From Aldehydirespirator sp965116195 (GTDB lineage Bacteria; Actinomycetota; Acidimicrobiia; Acidimicrobiales; Aldehydirespiratoraceae), in contig OZ220491.1 of the NCBI GenBank assembly GCA_965116195.1, positions 62,001 through 126,000 of the forward strand: 64,000 nucleotides of DNA, read 5' to 3'. The notes below the pieces were generated by a model. It was not told where the DNA came from and did not search any database. It saw nothing but the letters and a program-made list of their open reading frames with translations. A program made the translations under genes and the position numbers. Below are positions 1-8,112 of this stretch, one piece after another (positions within the stretch are counted from its first letter, which is position 1; each line of letters opens with the position of its first letter).

Positions 1-406
1 GGAGCGGGTAGTGGCTTTCTCGATTGGCTTGACAGGGGTGATGGAGTTCTTGTTGTAGGTGGCAAGTTGTACGAGGAGTTAGCCGAGTTGTCCCGGTTTC
101 TGGATTGGGCCGCAGATGCGATCAAGGCGGGTGGACTGAAGCGTGTAAATGCTGAAGAGATGGCCGAACGCGAGCAGTCAATCGTGCAGAAAGGCGGGTG
201 CTTGTCCAACGATTCGCATGTGCTGGGCCTTGGCTCAGGTAAGCGGTGCTCGCCTGTTGTACACGAATGATCGTGCGCTGCAGTCAGACTTCAAGAACGG
301 CTCGGTGGTTGACAATCCGCGTGGCAAGGTGTACTCCACACTCAGAAACAAGGACTTCACCAGTGACAAGAGAAGACTACTGCAACGAACAAAATGTGTG
401 GTTTAG
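1..406 (+). pseudogene. PIN-domain protein fragment, frameshifted and 5'-truncated by the window edge
   Basis: The frame is open from base 1 (GSGFLDWLDRGDGVLVVGG) to about base 224. It then continues one frame over as LAQVSGARLLYTNDRALQSD and ends at the stop 404-406. SNDSHVL followed by ARLLYTND resembles the C-terminal part of PIN-domain RNases, where acidic residues bind the metal (family knowledge). Removing one G from GGG at 225-227 joins the two frames exactly. The start lies outside the window. PIN proteins are often toxins of toxin-antitoxin pairs, but no antitoxin gene is visible on this side. The break is either a sequencing insertion or a true pseudogene. Confidence 0.6.
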
Positions 407-952
407 GTCACATGGCTTCGCTGGGCCGAGGTGTTGTAGGGTTAGTCGGTGGTGATGTCGGGCGGTGTCGGTAGGTCGGTTTTTGAGTTGGACGAAGGCC
501 ATGCGGAGTTGGGTGAGGCTGTCGCGCAGGGTTGTTTCCGGTTCGCCCAGTTTGCCTTTCATGCCGTCCAGCAGTGCCCCCAGCGCGTCAATCGCTATGG
601 CAGCCTCGGTGAAGTTGGGTGTCTGGTCGGACAGATGCAGGGCGGCGAGTTCGTACAGGCCCAAGGCGTGGTTGGCTACAACCGCTGCGGCTGGGGTCTC
701 CTTGAGGCGTTGGCGTGCCTCGGCGAGTTCGCGGATGTACTGCTCGGCCTGCGCGCGCTCCTCTGGCGACAAGTCGTCCAGATCAAGCTCTCCAGGCTCG
801 CCGACCGTCCCGGCGGCGGGAGCGAAAGCGTCCCCGTCATCAACCGAAGCCGTGGGTGAACCAGCAGCTGAGCGGGCAGCGTCGGCTGACTCCGCAGCGG
901 ATGGCCGGTCGTCGATGGGAACCTCGCCTCTGGGTGTCCACAAGGTGCTCAT
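377..952 (-). CDS. DUF1844-like conserved actinobacterial protein
   Basis: A protein of 191 residues, function unknown to me. The N-terminal 70 residues (MSTLWTPRGEVPIDD, then Ala/Ser/Asp-rich) look disordered. The C-terminal 100 residues are predicted helical, with AALHLSDQTPNFTEAAIAID and a segment on to TLRDSLTQLRMAFVQL, which resembles DUF1844 proteins encoded beside infC in actinobacteria. I chose the ATG at 952 because GAGG lies eight bases upstream. An in-frame GTG at 1018 would add 22 residues without a ribosome site. It is divergent from infC. Its 3' end overlaps the broken PIN gene by about 30 bases on the opposite strand. Confidence 0.7.
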   Translation of the reverse strand: MSTLWTPRGEVPIDDRPSAAESADAARSAAGSPTASVDDGDAFAPAAGTVGEPGELDLDDLSPEERAQAEQYIRELAEARQRLKETPAAAVVANHALGLYELAALHLSDQTPNFTEAAIAIDALGALLDGMKGKLGEPETTLRDSLTQLRMAFVQLKNRPTDTARHHHRLTLQHLGPAKPCDLNHTFCSLQ

Positions 953-1030
953 GGCGGATACCTCGCAGTTCGTGAGAGCCTGTGAAAGTTGCGACCAATA
1001 CAGATTCCGTGGCCGCACGGTTAACCATCT

Positions 1031-1092
1031 GCTACCCTACCGGCGTCCATCCCAGTGGAGCGCGTCCGCCATGCCGGTCATGGTCGGGTAGC
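1031..1092 (+). promoter_or_regulatory. Possible infC leader hairpin
   Basis: GCTACCC (1031-1037) pairs with GGGTAGC (1086-1092), and inside it ACCGGC (1039-1044) pairs with GCCGGT (1073-1078). The structure lies about 45 bases before the infC start. Translation factor and ribosomal protein operons of this type are often controlled through leader RNA. No known leader family was recognised. Confidence 0.35.
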
Positions 1093-1122
1093 TCCGCCCG
1101 AACTAGGAGGTTCAGTGGTAAC

Positions 1123-1140
1123 GAGGAGTGAGAGCCAATA
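1123..1140 (+). promoter_or_regulatory. infC ribosome binding site and ATA start codon
   Basis: GAGGAG (1123-1128) sits nine bases before ATA (1138-1140). An in-frame TGA at 1129-1131 closes the frame upstream. No ATG, GTG or TTG occurs between that stop and the conserved IF-3 sequence. Non-canonical starts (AUU in enterobacteria, AUC/AUA-type elsewhere) are a known infC autoregulation device. Confidence 0.6.
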
Positions 1141-1710
1141 GCTCCGCCCAGCGAAGAGCCGAAGATCAACGACCAGATCGACGCCCTGGAGGTACGTCTG
1201 GTAGCTGAGAACGGCCAACAGATCGGGATCAGATCCCTCCACGAGGCACTCAACCTGGCCCAATCCGCAGGTCGGGACCTGGTGGAGGTCGCTGATCAGG
1301 CAAGTCCACCCGTGTGTCGCATCATGGACTACGGCAAGTTCAAGTACGAAGCGGCGCAACGAGCCAAAGAATCGCGGCGCAAGTCAACCAACGTCATGGT
1401 CAAGGAGATGAAATACCGGCCCAAAATCGGGCGAGGAGACTTCGACACCAAGACACGCATGGTCGAGAAGTTCCTGAATGAGGGCAACAAAGTCAAGGTG
1501 ACGATCATGTTTCGTGGCCGTGAGGTACAGCATCCGGAACTGGGCCGGAAGATCCTTGATGATGTGGCAGCGTCCGTTGAGCACATCGCCAAGATTGAGT
1601 TCCAGCCCCGACATGACGGCCGTAACATGGTCATGGTGCTCGCACCTGACAAGCAGGCTCAGGCTCGTCAGCGTCGTAAACTCGAAGCTGAGGCGGCGGC
1701 TCAAACCTGA
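1138..1710 (+). CDS. infC: Translation initiation factor IF-3
   Basis: IF-3 binds the 30S subunit, keeps it apart from 50S and checks start-codon/initiator-tRNA pairing. The 190-residue product has the N-terminal domain (PKINDQI, then EVRLVAENGQQIGI and PPVCRIMDYGKFKYEAAQ) and the C-terminal domain (KVKVTIMFRGREVQHPELG, then QPRHDGRNMVMVLAP). Its length is normal. The start appears to be ATA at 1138, because the frame is closed at 1129 and has no standard start before conserved sequence. IF-3 disfavours such starts, so it would repress its own translation. One extra base in the AA of GCCAATA, with a GTG at 1128, is the alternative. It heads the infC-rpmI-rplT operon. Confidence 0.93.
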   Translation: MAPPSEEPKINDQIDALEVRLVAENGQQIGIRSLHEALNLAQSAGRDLVEVADQASPPVCRIMDYGKFKYEAAQRAKESRRKSTNVMVKEMKYRPKIGRGDFDTKTRMVEKFLNEGNKVKVTIMFRGREVQHPELGRKILDDVAASVEHIAKIEFQPRHDGRNMVMVLAPDKQAQARQRRKLEAEAAAQT

Positions 1711-1808
1711 ACCTGCAAGGCACCGCCCGCCACCCCGATGCCACGACAGTCCCTAGTCCCTAGTCCCTGTCCCTGAAGCAGAATCCCTACCCAGAAGAAG
1801 GGCCGACC

Positions 1809-1988
1809 ATGCCCAAGATGAAAACCCACCGTGGCGCAGCCAAGCGGTTCCGGCGTACCGGAACCGGCAAGTTGCGCCGCCGCCGAGCCAACAAGAACCA
1901 CATTCTTGAGAAGAAGGCACCGAAGCGCAAGCGTCAACTGCGAGCACTCACCGAGGTGTCGCCCTCAGATGCCTCCGGCTCTGCGTGA
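1809..1988 (+). CDS. rpmI: 50S ribosomal protein L35
   Basis: A basic protein of 59 residues starting MPKMKTHRGAAKRFRRTGTG, the usual L35 signature, followed by KLRRRRANKNHILEKKAPKR. It is a component of the large ribosomal subunit. The C-terminal tail (EVSPSDASGSA) is a little longer and less basic than usual. It lies between infC and rplT, the standard arrangement. The 98-base gap from infC carries short AGTCCCT-type repeats (about 1749-1770). AGAAGAAGGG at 1792-1801 can serve as ribosome site. Confidence 0.95.
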   Translation: MPKMKTHRGAAKRFRRTGTGKLRRRRANKNHILEKKAPKRKRQLRALTEVSPSDASGSA

Positions 1989-2044
1989 CCTGGGTGTCTG
2001 AGACGCACTCAGGCGGCACACGCCAAGGCAAAACACGCTGAGGC

Positions 2045-2140
2045 AGCACGGCACTCAAGAAGCACTGCGTTCAGGTAGCACGGCACTCAAGAGGTACTGC
2101 GTTCAGGCAGCACGGCACTCAAGAAGCACTACGTTCAGGA
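2045..2140 (+). repeat. 32-bp tandem repeat between rpmI and rplT, three copies
   Basis: Copies start AGCACGGCACTCAAGA at 2045, 2077 and 2109 and differ at a few positions. Degenerate pieces continue to about 2240 (GGCACTCAAGACAAGTACA occurs twice just before the rplT ribosome site). The 272-base gap holds no gene. Confidence 0.85.
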
Positions 2141-2260
2141 AGCGCGGAGTTCAAGCAAGCTCAGCGAACACGAACACGCACACCAAACACGGACACTGAA
2201 GACGGCACGGCACTCAAGACAAGTACAGGCACTCAAGACAAGTACAAGGGAGACAAGTTC

Positions 2261-2649
2261 ATGGCCAGAGGTCAAACGCTCTGTTCATTCCAAGAAGCGG
2301 CGTCGCGCCACGCTGGAACGTGCCAAGGGTTACTACGGCAACAAGTCCCGCACCCTGAGAGCCGCCAATGAGCAGCTCATGCATTCAGGCAACTATGCGT
2401 TTCGTGATCGCAGGGCCCGCAAGCACCAGTTCCGTCGCCTATGGATCCAGAGGATCAATGCGGCATGCCGCCAGAAACGGTGTCTCCTACAGCCGTTTCA
2501 TCGCCGGAACAAAGGTCGCTGGCATCGAGGTTGACCGCAAGGTGCTGGCCGATCTTGCGGTCAACGAACCCGCAGCCTTCTCGGCACTGGTTTCCCAGGC
2601 GATCTCCGCTCTTGACGAGAGCGCAGCCAAGAGCGCGCAGGTGGGCTGA
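2261..2649 (+). pseudogene. rplT: 50S ribosomal protein L20 (frame broken twice, probably by sequence error)
   Basis: L20 binds 23S rRNA early in large-subunit assembly. ATG 2261 follows AAGGGAG. The frame is lost at once. Removing one G of GG at 2270-2271 restores MARVKRSVHSKKRRRATLER and the segment up to QRINAACRQ. Removing one A of AAA at 2475-2477 then restores GVSYSRFIAGTKVAGIEVDR up to the stop. The joined product is 128 residues and collinear with L20. An essential single-copy protein carrying two independent +1 insertions most likely reflects sequencing error. Only the 3' part reads as an open frame in the given sequence. Confidence 0.88.
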
Positions 2650-2693
2650 TCCCAACGGGGGTCAGCCGCTTCTGAGCCGCCGAGGCACAGGCG

Positions 2694-3885
2694 ATGGCCC
2701 GCCCAGCCAGCGCCGACGGTGATGCCGGGCGTGCGGCTCGCGTAACAAGTGCCGAGGGTGATCCCAGGCGTGTGGCTCGCGTGACAGGTGTTGACAGCGA
2801 CACGAGGCGTGCGGCTCAGACAACGATCGCCGAGGGTGATGCCGGGCGTGTGGCTCGCGTGACAGGTGTTGACAGCGACACGAGGCGTGCGGTTCAGACA
2901 GCGAGTGCTGAGGGTGATGCCGGGCGTGTGGCTCGCGTAACAGGTGCCGACAGTGACGACAAGGGCATGGCTCTCCCAGCAAGTGCCAACAGTGACTCCA
3001 GGTGTCAGCGAGGCTGGCGTGACGAGGTTCTGGGCCGGAGGAACCGACAGGTCGCAGAACTGCGCCGGCTGATACGCAAGCGAGGCCCCTCAAGTCCGGT
3101 TGCTGTGCTTGAGGGCCCCCGCACCATCGCCGAGGCTGTGGCTGTGGGCATTGAGCCGTTGCTTGTGGCGGTGCCCCGCTGGGCGCAGGGCAGTGCAGCT
3201 GCGTTGGCCGCGCTGGAGAGCCTCAAGCCCGACACACGGGGTGCTTGTGATCGCGGATGATGTGTTCGACTCGCTGGCTCCTGCCAGCACCCCACAGCCG
3301 ATGCTGGCCGTTGTTGAACGTCGCTGGACCAAGATCCCTGAGCGGCTGGCTACCGGGGACCTGGCGCTGGTGCTGGTGGATGTGGCCGACCCCGGCAATG
3401 TCGGCACGATCATCCGTTGCGCGCACGCCTGTGCGGCCCGATGCGTGATTTTGGTGGGCGGAGCTGATCCTTGGGCCCCCAAGACGGTGAGGTCATCATC
3501 GGGTTCCGTGCTGAGAGTTCCCGTCGTTCGCACCTCCGACGCCGCCGACACGCTTAGAGCGTTACGCACCGCAGGCGCGGCCATCGTGGCCACCGATGCG
3601 AGGTTCGGGGTGGCCCACGACGCGAGTCTTCTGGCGGTGGCGGCTCGCCCGGTGGCGTTGGTGCTGGGCTCGGAGGCCCGTGGCCTTGACCGGTCGCTTG
3701 ACCGCCTGGTTGACCAGTGGGTGCGCATCGTCATGGCAGACGGCATCAATTCGCTCAATGTTGCCATGGCTGCAACGCTGCTGGCCTTTGAGTACCGCCG
3801 CGGGCAGAGAACACCGGTACTTCCAAACACGCAGGTACCCCCGAACACACAGGCCGCAAGCCCCGCCGTGAGCAGACGGCCGTGA
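2694..3885 (+). pseudogene. TrmH/SpoU-family 23S rRNA 2'-O-methyltransferase, frameshifted
   Basis: SPOUT-family enzymes methylate rRNA ribose using S-adenosylmethionine. The first frame (2694-3260) has an N-terminal repeat region, then the substrate-binding domain (NRQVAELRRLIRKRG, AVLEGPRTIAEAVAVGIEP). The second frame (to 3885) has the knotted catalytic domain with DPGNVGTIIR, LVLGSEARGL and GINSLNVAMA. Deleting one C from CCC at 3228-3230 joins them as ALESLKPTHGVLVIADDVFD. The repeats (26-residue period) push the conserved start over 100 residues downstream, and ATG 2694 is the start of that extension. The homologous position downstream of rplT in Mycobacterium is held by tsnR. Confidence 0.82.
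2718..2955 (+). repeat. 78-bp in-frame minisatellite in the trmH N-terminus
   Basis: Units begin GTGATSCCRGGCGTGTGGC at 2758, 2836 and 2914, with a partial unit before the first. The 78-bp period is 26 codons, encoding repeats of the kind AEGDAGRVARVTGVDSDTRR. Confidence 0.88.
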
Positions 3886-3889
3886 GTTG

Positions 3890-3958
3890 ATCGTCGGGGA
3901 GCCAAGTCTGCTGATGACACGAACCGCCTCAGGTACCGCCGTGAGCAGACGGCCGTGA
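3890..3958 (+). repeat. Duplicated trmH 3' end in the trmH-pheS gap
   Basis: The last trmH codons (CGCCGTGAGCAGACGGCCGT before GAGTTG, around 3866-3889) recur at about 3929-3958. The rest of the 154-base gap holds the pheS promoter only. Confidence 0.6.
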
Positions 3959-4027
3959 GTGTCGGCCCGGGTCGCAGTGAGTGTCGGCGGCAGGTGCAGC
4001 ACGCGTCAGACCGGTCGTGCTGCGCCG

Positions 4028-4039
4028 TAGCCTGCCTGG
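4028..4039 (+). promoter_or_regulatory. Leaderless promoter -10 of pheS
   Basis: TAGCCT at 4028-4033 is six bases before ATG 4040, so transcription would begin at or next to the start codon. No ribosome binding site precedes the ATG. The same TANNNT-N6-start layout is seen at argC and the TPR gene. Confidence 0.55.
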
Positions 4040-5038
4040 ATGCTCGCTGAGTTCGAGAGGGCTGTTGCTGCGGTCACCGCTCGCTTGAACGAGGCTGTTG
4101 ACCTTGATGCGCTTGATTTGATCGAACGCGAACTGCTGGGTCGTCGTTCCGCTTTCACGGCAGCCAAGCGTCAACTGGGTTCGCTGGAGCCGAACGAGCG
4201 GGCTGAGGCCGGGCGACGCCTCAACAAGGCACGCGCCGATGCCGAGGCCGCAATCGCGACGGCACGGCAACGGTTGGAGGCCCAGAGTCTTGCGGCTCGT
4301 TATGAGGCGGAGCGTCTGGATCTCACCGAACGGCTCAAGCCCATTGTCCGAGGTCGCCTGCACCCTGTCACGCAGGCCCGAGACCGTCTTGAGGATGTGT
4401 TCGTGTCGATGGGCTTCACAGTGGCCGAGGGGCCTGAGGTCGAGACTGCCTGGTACAACTTCGAGGCGCTGAACATCCCCGAGTGGCACCCGGCCAGGGG
4501 GAGCTTTGACACGATCTTCGTGAACTTGGGCGAGCCCGAGGAGGTGATGCTGCGATCCCACACTTCGCCTGTGCAGATCCGGGTGATGGAGGCGCGCCGA
4601 CCGCCCATCTACATCGTGGCACCCGGTCGCACCTTCCGCACCGACACAGCCGACACCACACACCTGCCTGCCTTCAATCAGATCGAGGGTCTGGTGATAG
4701 ATCGTGGTATCACCCTGGGTGACCTGTCCGGCACCATTGATGCCTTTGTGAAGTCGTTCTTCGGGGGTGAGGTGAAGAGCCGCCTGCGACCGTCCTACTT
4801 CCCGTTCACCGAGCCTTCCGCCGAGTTCGACATCTCACGTCCTGACGGTTCCTGGCTGGAGTTGGGCGGCTGTGGCATGGTGCATCCCAACGTGTTGCGC
4901 AACTGCGGTATTGATCCCGATCAGTGGCAGGGCTTTGCGTTCGGGTTCGGCATTGACCGTCTGGCGGTGATGCGCCACGAGATTGACGACATTCGCGAGT
5001 TCATCAACAACGATGTTCGCTTCCTGCGCCAGTTCTAG
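4040..5038 (+). CDS. pheS: Phenylalanine-tRNA ligase alpha subunit
   Basis: The catalytic subunit of the alpha2-beta2 enzyme that charges tRNA-Phe. The 332-residue length is normal. Residues 1-85 form the helical tRNA-binding arm. The class II core follows with motif 2 (GRTFRTDTADTTHLPAFNQI, about 198-217) and motif 3 (GFAFGFGIDRLAV, about 301-313). ATG 4040 fits both the family start and the leaderless promoter. pheT follows within ten bases, so the two are co-transcribed. Confidence 0.96.
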   Translation: MLAEFERAVAAVTARLNEAVDLDALDLIERELLGRRSAFTAAKRQLGSLEPNERAEAGRRLNKARADAEAAIATARQRLEAQSLAARYEAERLDLTERLKPIVRGRLHPVTQARDRLEDVFVSMGFTVAEGPEVETAWYNFEALNIPEWHPARGSFDTIFVNLGEPEEVMLRSHTSPVQIRVMEARRPPIYIVAPGRTFRTDTADTTHLPAFNQIEGLVIDRGITLGDLSGTIDAFVKSFFGGEVKSRLRPSYFPFTEPSAEFDISRPDGSWLELGGCGMVHPNVLRNCGIDPDQWQGFAFGFGIDRLAVMRHEIDDIREFINNDVRFLRQF

Positions 5039-5047
5039 TTGTACGCC

Positions 5048-7645
5048 ATGAGGGTGCTGTTGTCATGGCTGCGGGAGTTCGCTCTCGACATCGAGGGCGA
5101 TCCGGCAGAACTCAGTGATCTGCTCAGCGCTCTGGGTCTGACCGTTGAGGAGATGACCGTCACCGGCACCGTGCCCGAGGGTGTGGTGCTGGGCCGGGTG
5201 CTGGGGCTGCGCCCTCATCCTGATGCTGACCGGATCCAACTCGTGGAGGTTGACGACGGCTCGGGCGAGACGCTGCAGGTGTGCTGCGGAGCGTTCAACA
5301 TGACAACAGGTGACCTGGTGCCGTTGGCTCGGGTCGGCACCGTGATGCCAGCCGGAATGCAGATCGCCCGCCGCCGGATGCGGGGACAGGCTTCGGAGGG
5401 AATGTGCTGCTCTGCGGCAGAGTTGGCACTGGGTGATGATGCCGAGGGCATCATGATCCTCAACGACCGCATCGTGGCCACCGCAGCACCGGGAACGCCG
5501 TTGGCCGAGGCGATCGGGTTGGCACCCGATGTGTGTTGGGATCTGGATGTTGGTGCCAACCGGCCGGATGCCATGTCGGTGATGGGCGTTGCCCGTGATC
5601 TGGCAGCCGGTCTGGGTGTGGCGTTCGAGCCGCCTGAGTGGTCAACAGCCGAGATCGGCCATGACGCTGGTTTCTCTGCCGATGTGGAGATTGTTGATCC
5701 CACACTTTGTGGCCGTTTCTGTGCCCGCGTGCTTCGCAACGTGACCGTGGGATCATCGCCGCCGTGGCTCGCAAACCGGCTTACGGCACTGGGCATGCGG
5801 CCTGTAAACAGCATCGTTGACATCTCCAACTATGTGATGCTTGAGTTGGGCCAGCCCAGTCACACCTTTGATCTGGCCCGGGTGCGCGGCGGGCGACTAC
5901 GGGTGCGCCGCGCTTGTGAGGGCGAGACGCTGACCACCCTTGACGGCGTGCATCGCACGTTGACAGTCGGTGACGGGGTGATCACCGACGGCGAGGATCA
6001 GGTCATCAGCATCGCCGGTGTGATGGGTGGTGCCTCCACCGAGATCAACGCAAGCACCACCGAGGTGCTGCTGGAGATGGCCTGGTGGGATCCGCCCTCG
6101 ATCTCGCGCACCACCAAGCGTCACAGCCTCACCAGCGAGGCATCAACCCGCTTTCGCAGGGGTACCGACTGGGGCGACAACATCGAGCGCTGCCTGAACC
6201 GCTTCGCCTGGCTGGCTGCTCAGTCGGGTGCTCAGCTGGCCCCGCAGTTGCTTGATGTGCGCGGCAATCTGCCGGATCGCACGCCGCTGCGGGTGCGCAC
6301 GGCCAGGGTCAACGGATTGCTGGGAACTGATCTGAGCGCATCACGCATGGCCGAACATCTGCGTTCGATAGGTTTCGCCGTGCGCCTCACGGATGCTGAC
6401 CACCCCGATGCTCGTGATCCCGGTGCCCCCGGTATCCCCGTTGCCGACAGCCGCGCAGCTGGTCATGTCGAGAGCCTCCGTGGGAGCGGCGACGATGGTG
6501 GCGGTCCCTGTGCTCTGAGCGACGATGGTGGCCGTGGTCATACCCTCGGCGAGGGTGCTGGTGAGGGTGCCGGCGTGGGTGCTGGTGAGGATGTCGGCGT
6601 GGGTGCCGGCGAGGATGCCGGGACATTTGAAGTGACCATCCCGACCTGGCGTTGGGATACGGCCACCGAGACCGACATCGCCGAGGAGGTAGCCCGGCTG
6701 CACGGCTATGAGCGCATTGAGCGCACTGTGCCAAAGGGCAACGAATCCGGCGGTCTCACGCCTTGTCAGCGAGACCGGCGTCTGGTGCGGGAGGTGCTGG
6801 TGGGTGCCGGCTGCCACGAGACCCAGCCGATGCCCTTTGTGGCACCTGGTGCGCTGGCGGCGGTGGGACTGGCTGAGGACGGAATCACCCTGTCAAATCC
6901 CCTGGATGTCAACGAGTCCGTGTTGCGTACCTCTCTGTTGCCAGGTCAGTTGCGGGCTGTGGCTTACAACCAGCGGCACTTCAACGGTGATGTGAAGCTC
7001 TTTGAGATCGGGCATGTGTTTTTGGCACCTCCGCCGCAGCAGTTACTGCCCGATGAGCCTGAGTTGCTGGCTGTGGCCTTGTCAGGTGAGGAGGCTCCGG
7101 CGGCTGTGGCGGTGCTGGACCTGCTGGTGGAATCGCTGGCTCTGCCCCCGGTTGAGCTGCAACCGGCGGAGTTGCCGGGGATGCACCCGACCCGCTCGGC
7201 TGAGTTGTGGATCGCCGGAGCGGAGCGCGGCGTGGTCGGCGAGGTTGCGCCCTCGGTGCTGGGTGCCTGTGGAGTGACGGGCCGGGTGGCCTGGTTGCAA
7301 CTTGATCTGGGTGCTGTGCTCAAGGGGCCGCGCCGACAGCGACGCCATCAACCTGTGAGCAAGTACCCACCGAGCGAGGTTGATCTGGCTTTCATTGTGC
7401 CCGACAGCGTGACCGCGTTCGGTTTGGAGCGTTCGCTGCGTGCAACAGCCAGGTCGTTGCTGGTTCATCTGGAGTTGTTTGATGTCTACCGCGGCCCCGG
7501 AGTCCCCGAGGACTCACGCAGCCTCGCCTACCGTCTGCGATTCCAGGCACCTGATCGCACTCTCACCGATGCAGAGGTGGCCGAGGTGCGACAGCGCTGC
7601 ATTGACGAGGCAGTTCGTCGCCTGCAGGTAACACTCAGAACCTGA
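5048..7645 (+). CDS. pheT: Phenylalanine-tRNA ligase beta subunit
   Basis: The partner of PheS, carrying the editing (B3/B4) and anticodon-binding domains. From MRVLLSWLREFALDIEGD the order is N-terminal domain, tRNA-binding EMAP-like domain (GVVLGRVLGLRPHPDADRIQ), B3/B4, B5 and the ferredoxin-like C-terminus (VSKYPPSEVDLAFIVPDSVT, SLAYRLRFQAPDRTLTDAEV). ATG 5048 matches the family start. A TTG at 5039 is possible but adds only three residues. At about residues 451-527, inside the B5 region, lies a Gly/Glu/Ala/Asp-rich insertion (GEGAGEGAGVGAGEDVGVG) that homologues lack; the product is therefore 865 residues. The last codons are echoed in the repeats downstream. Confidence 0.95.
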   Translation: MRVLLSWLREFALDIEGDPAELSDLLSALGLTVEEMTVTGTVPEGVVLGRVLGLRPHPDADRIQLVEVDDGSGETLQVCCGAFNMTTGDLVPLARVGTVMPAGMQIARRRMRGQASEGMCCSAAELALGDDAEGIMILNDRIVATAAPGTPLAEAIGLAPDVCWDLDVGANRPDAMSVMGVARDLAAGLGVAFEPPEWSTAEIGHDAGFSADVEIVDPTLCGRFCARVLRNVTVGSSPPWLANRLTALGMRPVNSIVDISNYVMLELGQPSHTFDLARVRGGRLRVRRACEGETLTTLDGVHRTLTVGDGVITDGEDQVISIAGVMGGASTEINASTTEVLLEMAWWDPPSISRTTKRHSLTSEASTRFRRGTDWGDNIERCLNRFAWLAAQSGAQLAPQLLDVRGNLPDRTPLRVRTARVNGLLGTDLSASRMAEHLRSIGFAVRLTDADHPDARDPGAPGIPVADSRAAGHVESLRGSGDDGGGPCALSDDGGRGHTLGEGAGEGAGVGAGEDVGVGAGEDAGTFEVTIPTWRWDTATETDIAEEVARLHGYERIERTVPKGNESGGLTPCQRDRRLVREVLVGAGCHETQPMPFVAPGALAAVGLAEDGITLSNPLDVNESVLRTSLLPGQLRAVAYNQRHFNGDVKLFEIGHVFLAPPPQQLLPDEPELLAVALSGEEAPAAVAVLDLLVESLALPPVELQPAELPGMHPTRSAELWIAGAERGVVGEVAPSVLGACGVTGRVAWLQLDLGAVLKGPRRQRRHQPVSKYPPSEVDLAFIVPDSVTAFGLERSLRATARSLLVHLELFDVYRGPGVPEDSRSLAYRLRFQAPDRTLTDAEVAEVRQRCIDEAVRRLQVTLRT
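6550..6621 (+). repeat. In-frame GC-rich repeat in pheT
   Basis: Imperfect units GGTGCYGGYGAGGRTGYCGG encode GAG/GED repeats inside the B5 region. The wider low-complexity insertion runs about 6400-6625. Confidence 0.75.
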
Positions 7646-8031
7646 ACCCGGCTGGCGGGGTGGTGTCATCGAACACGGCAAACTCCGGGTTGGAGTCTGC
7701 GCATAACATTCGAGGCCTGAATCTGGGCAGGCGGGAGGTGTCATCAAGCACGACAAACGCCGGGTTTGGAGCCTGCGCGTAACATTCAAGGCCTGAATCT
7801 GGCGGCGGGGTGTCATCGAACACGGCAAACTCCGGGTTGGAGTCTGCGCATAACATTCGAGGCCTGAATCTGGGCAGGCGGGAGGTGTCATCAAGCACGA
7901 CAAACGCCGGGTTTGGAGCCTGCGCGTAACGCTCGAGGCCTGAACCCGGCTGGCGGGGTGGTGTCATTGAGCACGGCACGCGCCGGGTTTGGAGTCAGCA
8001 GGTAACGCTCGAGGCCTGAATCTGGCAGGAG
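7619..8031 (+). repeat. pheT-tail tandem repeat array
   Basis: GTGTCATCGAACACGGCAAA recurs at 7663 and 7810, a 147-bp period made of two similar half-units. Each half-unit ends in a sequence like GCGTAACGCTCGAGGCCTGA, which mirrors the pheT end CAGGTAACACTCAGAACCTGA. The array is thus built from the stop-codon region of pheT. The 467-base pheT-argC gap otherwise holds only the arg operator and promoter. Confidence 0.85.
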
Positions 8032-8047
8032 CCTGGGGCGGCCCGCT

Positions 8048-8106
8048 ATGCAACATTGTGCGCGGCTACAATAAAAGTTGCATTACGGATGTCAACCCGT
8101 TAGGGT
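8048..8106 (+). promoter_or_regulatory. argC promoter with probable ArgR operator
   Basis: TTGCAT (8078-8083), a 17-base spacer and TAGGGT (8101-8106) form a -35/-10 pair, and ATG follows after six bases. ATGCAAC (8048-8054) and GTTGCAT (8077-8083) form an inverted repeat with inner arms ATTGT/ACAAT. It overlaps the -35 element, where an ArgR repressor would block transcription. ArgR is encoded in the same operon. The operator call is inference from symmetry and position. Confidence 0.6.
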
Positions 8107-8112
8107 GACGCC

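Noticed and set aside
7619..8031. CRISPR array
   Set aside because: Units are contiguous imperfect tandem repeats without unique spacers, and no cas genes are nearby.
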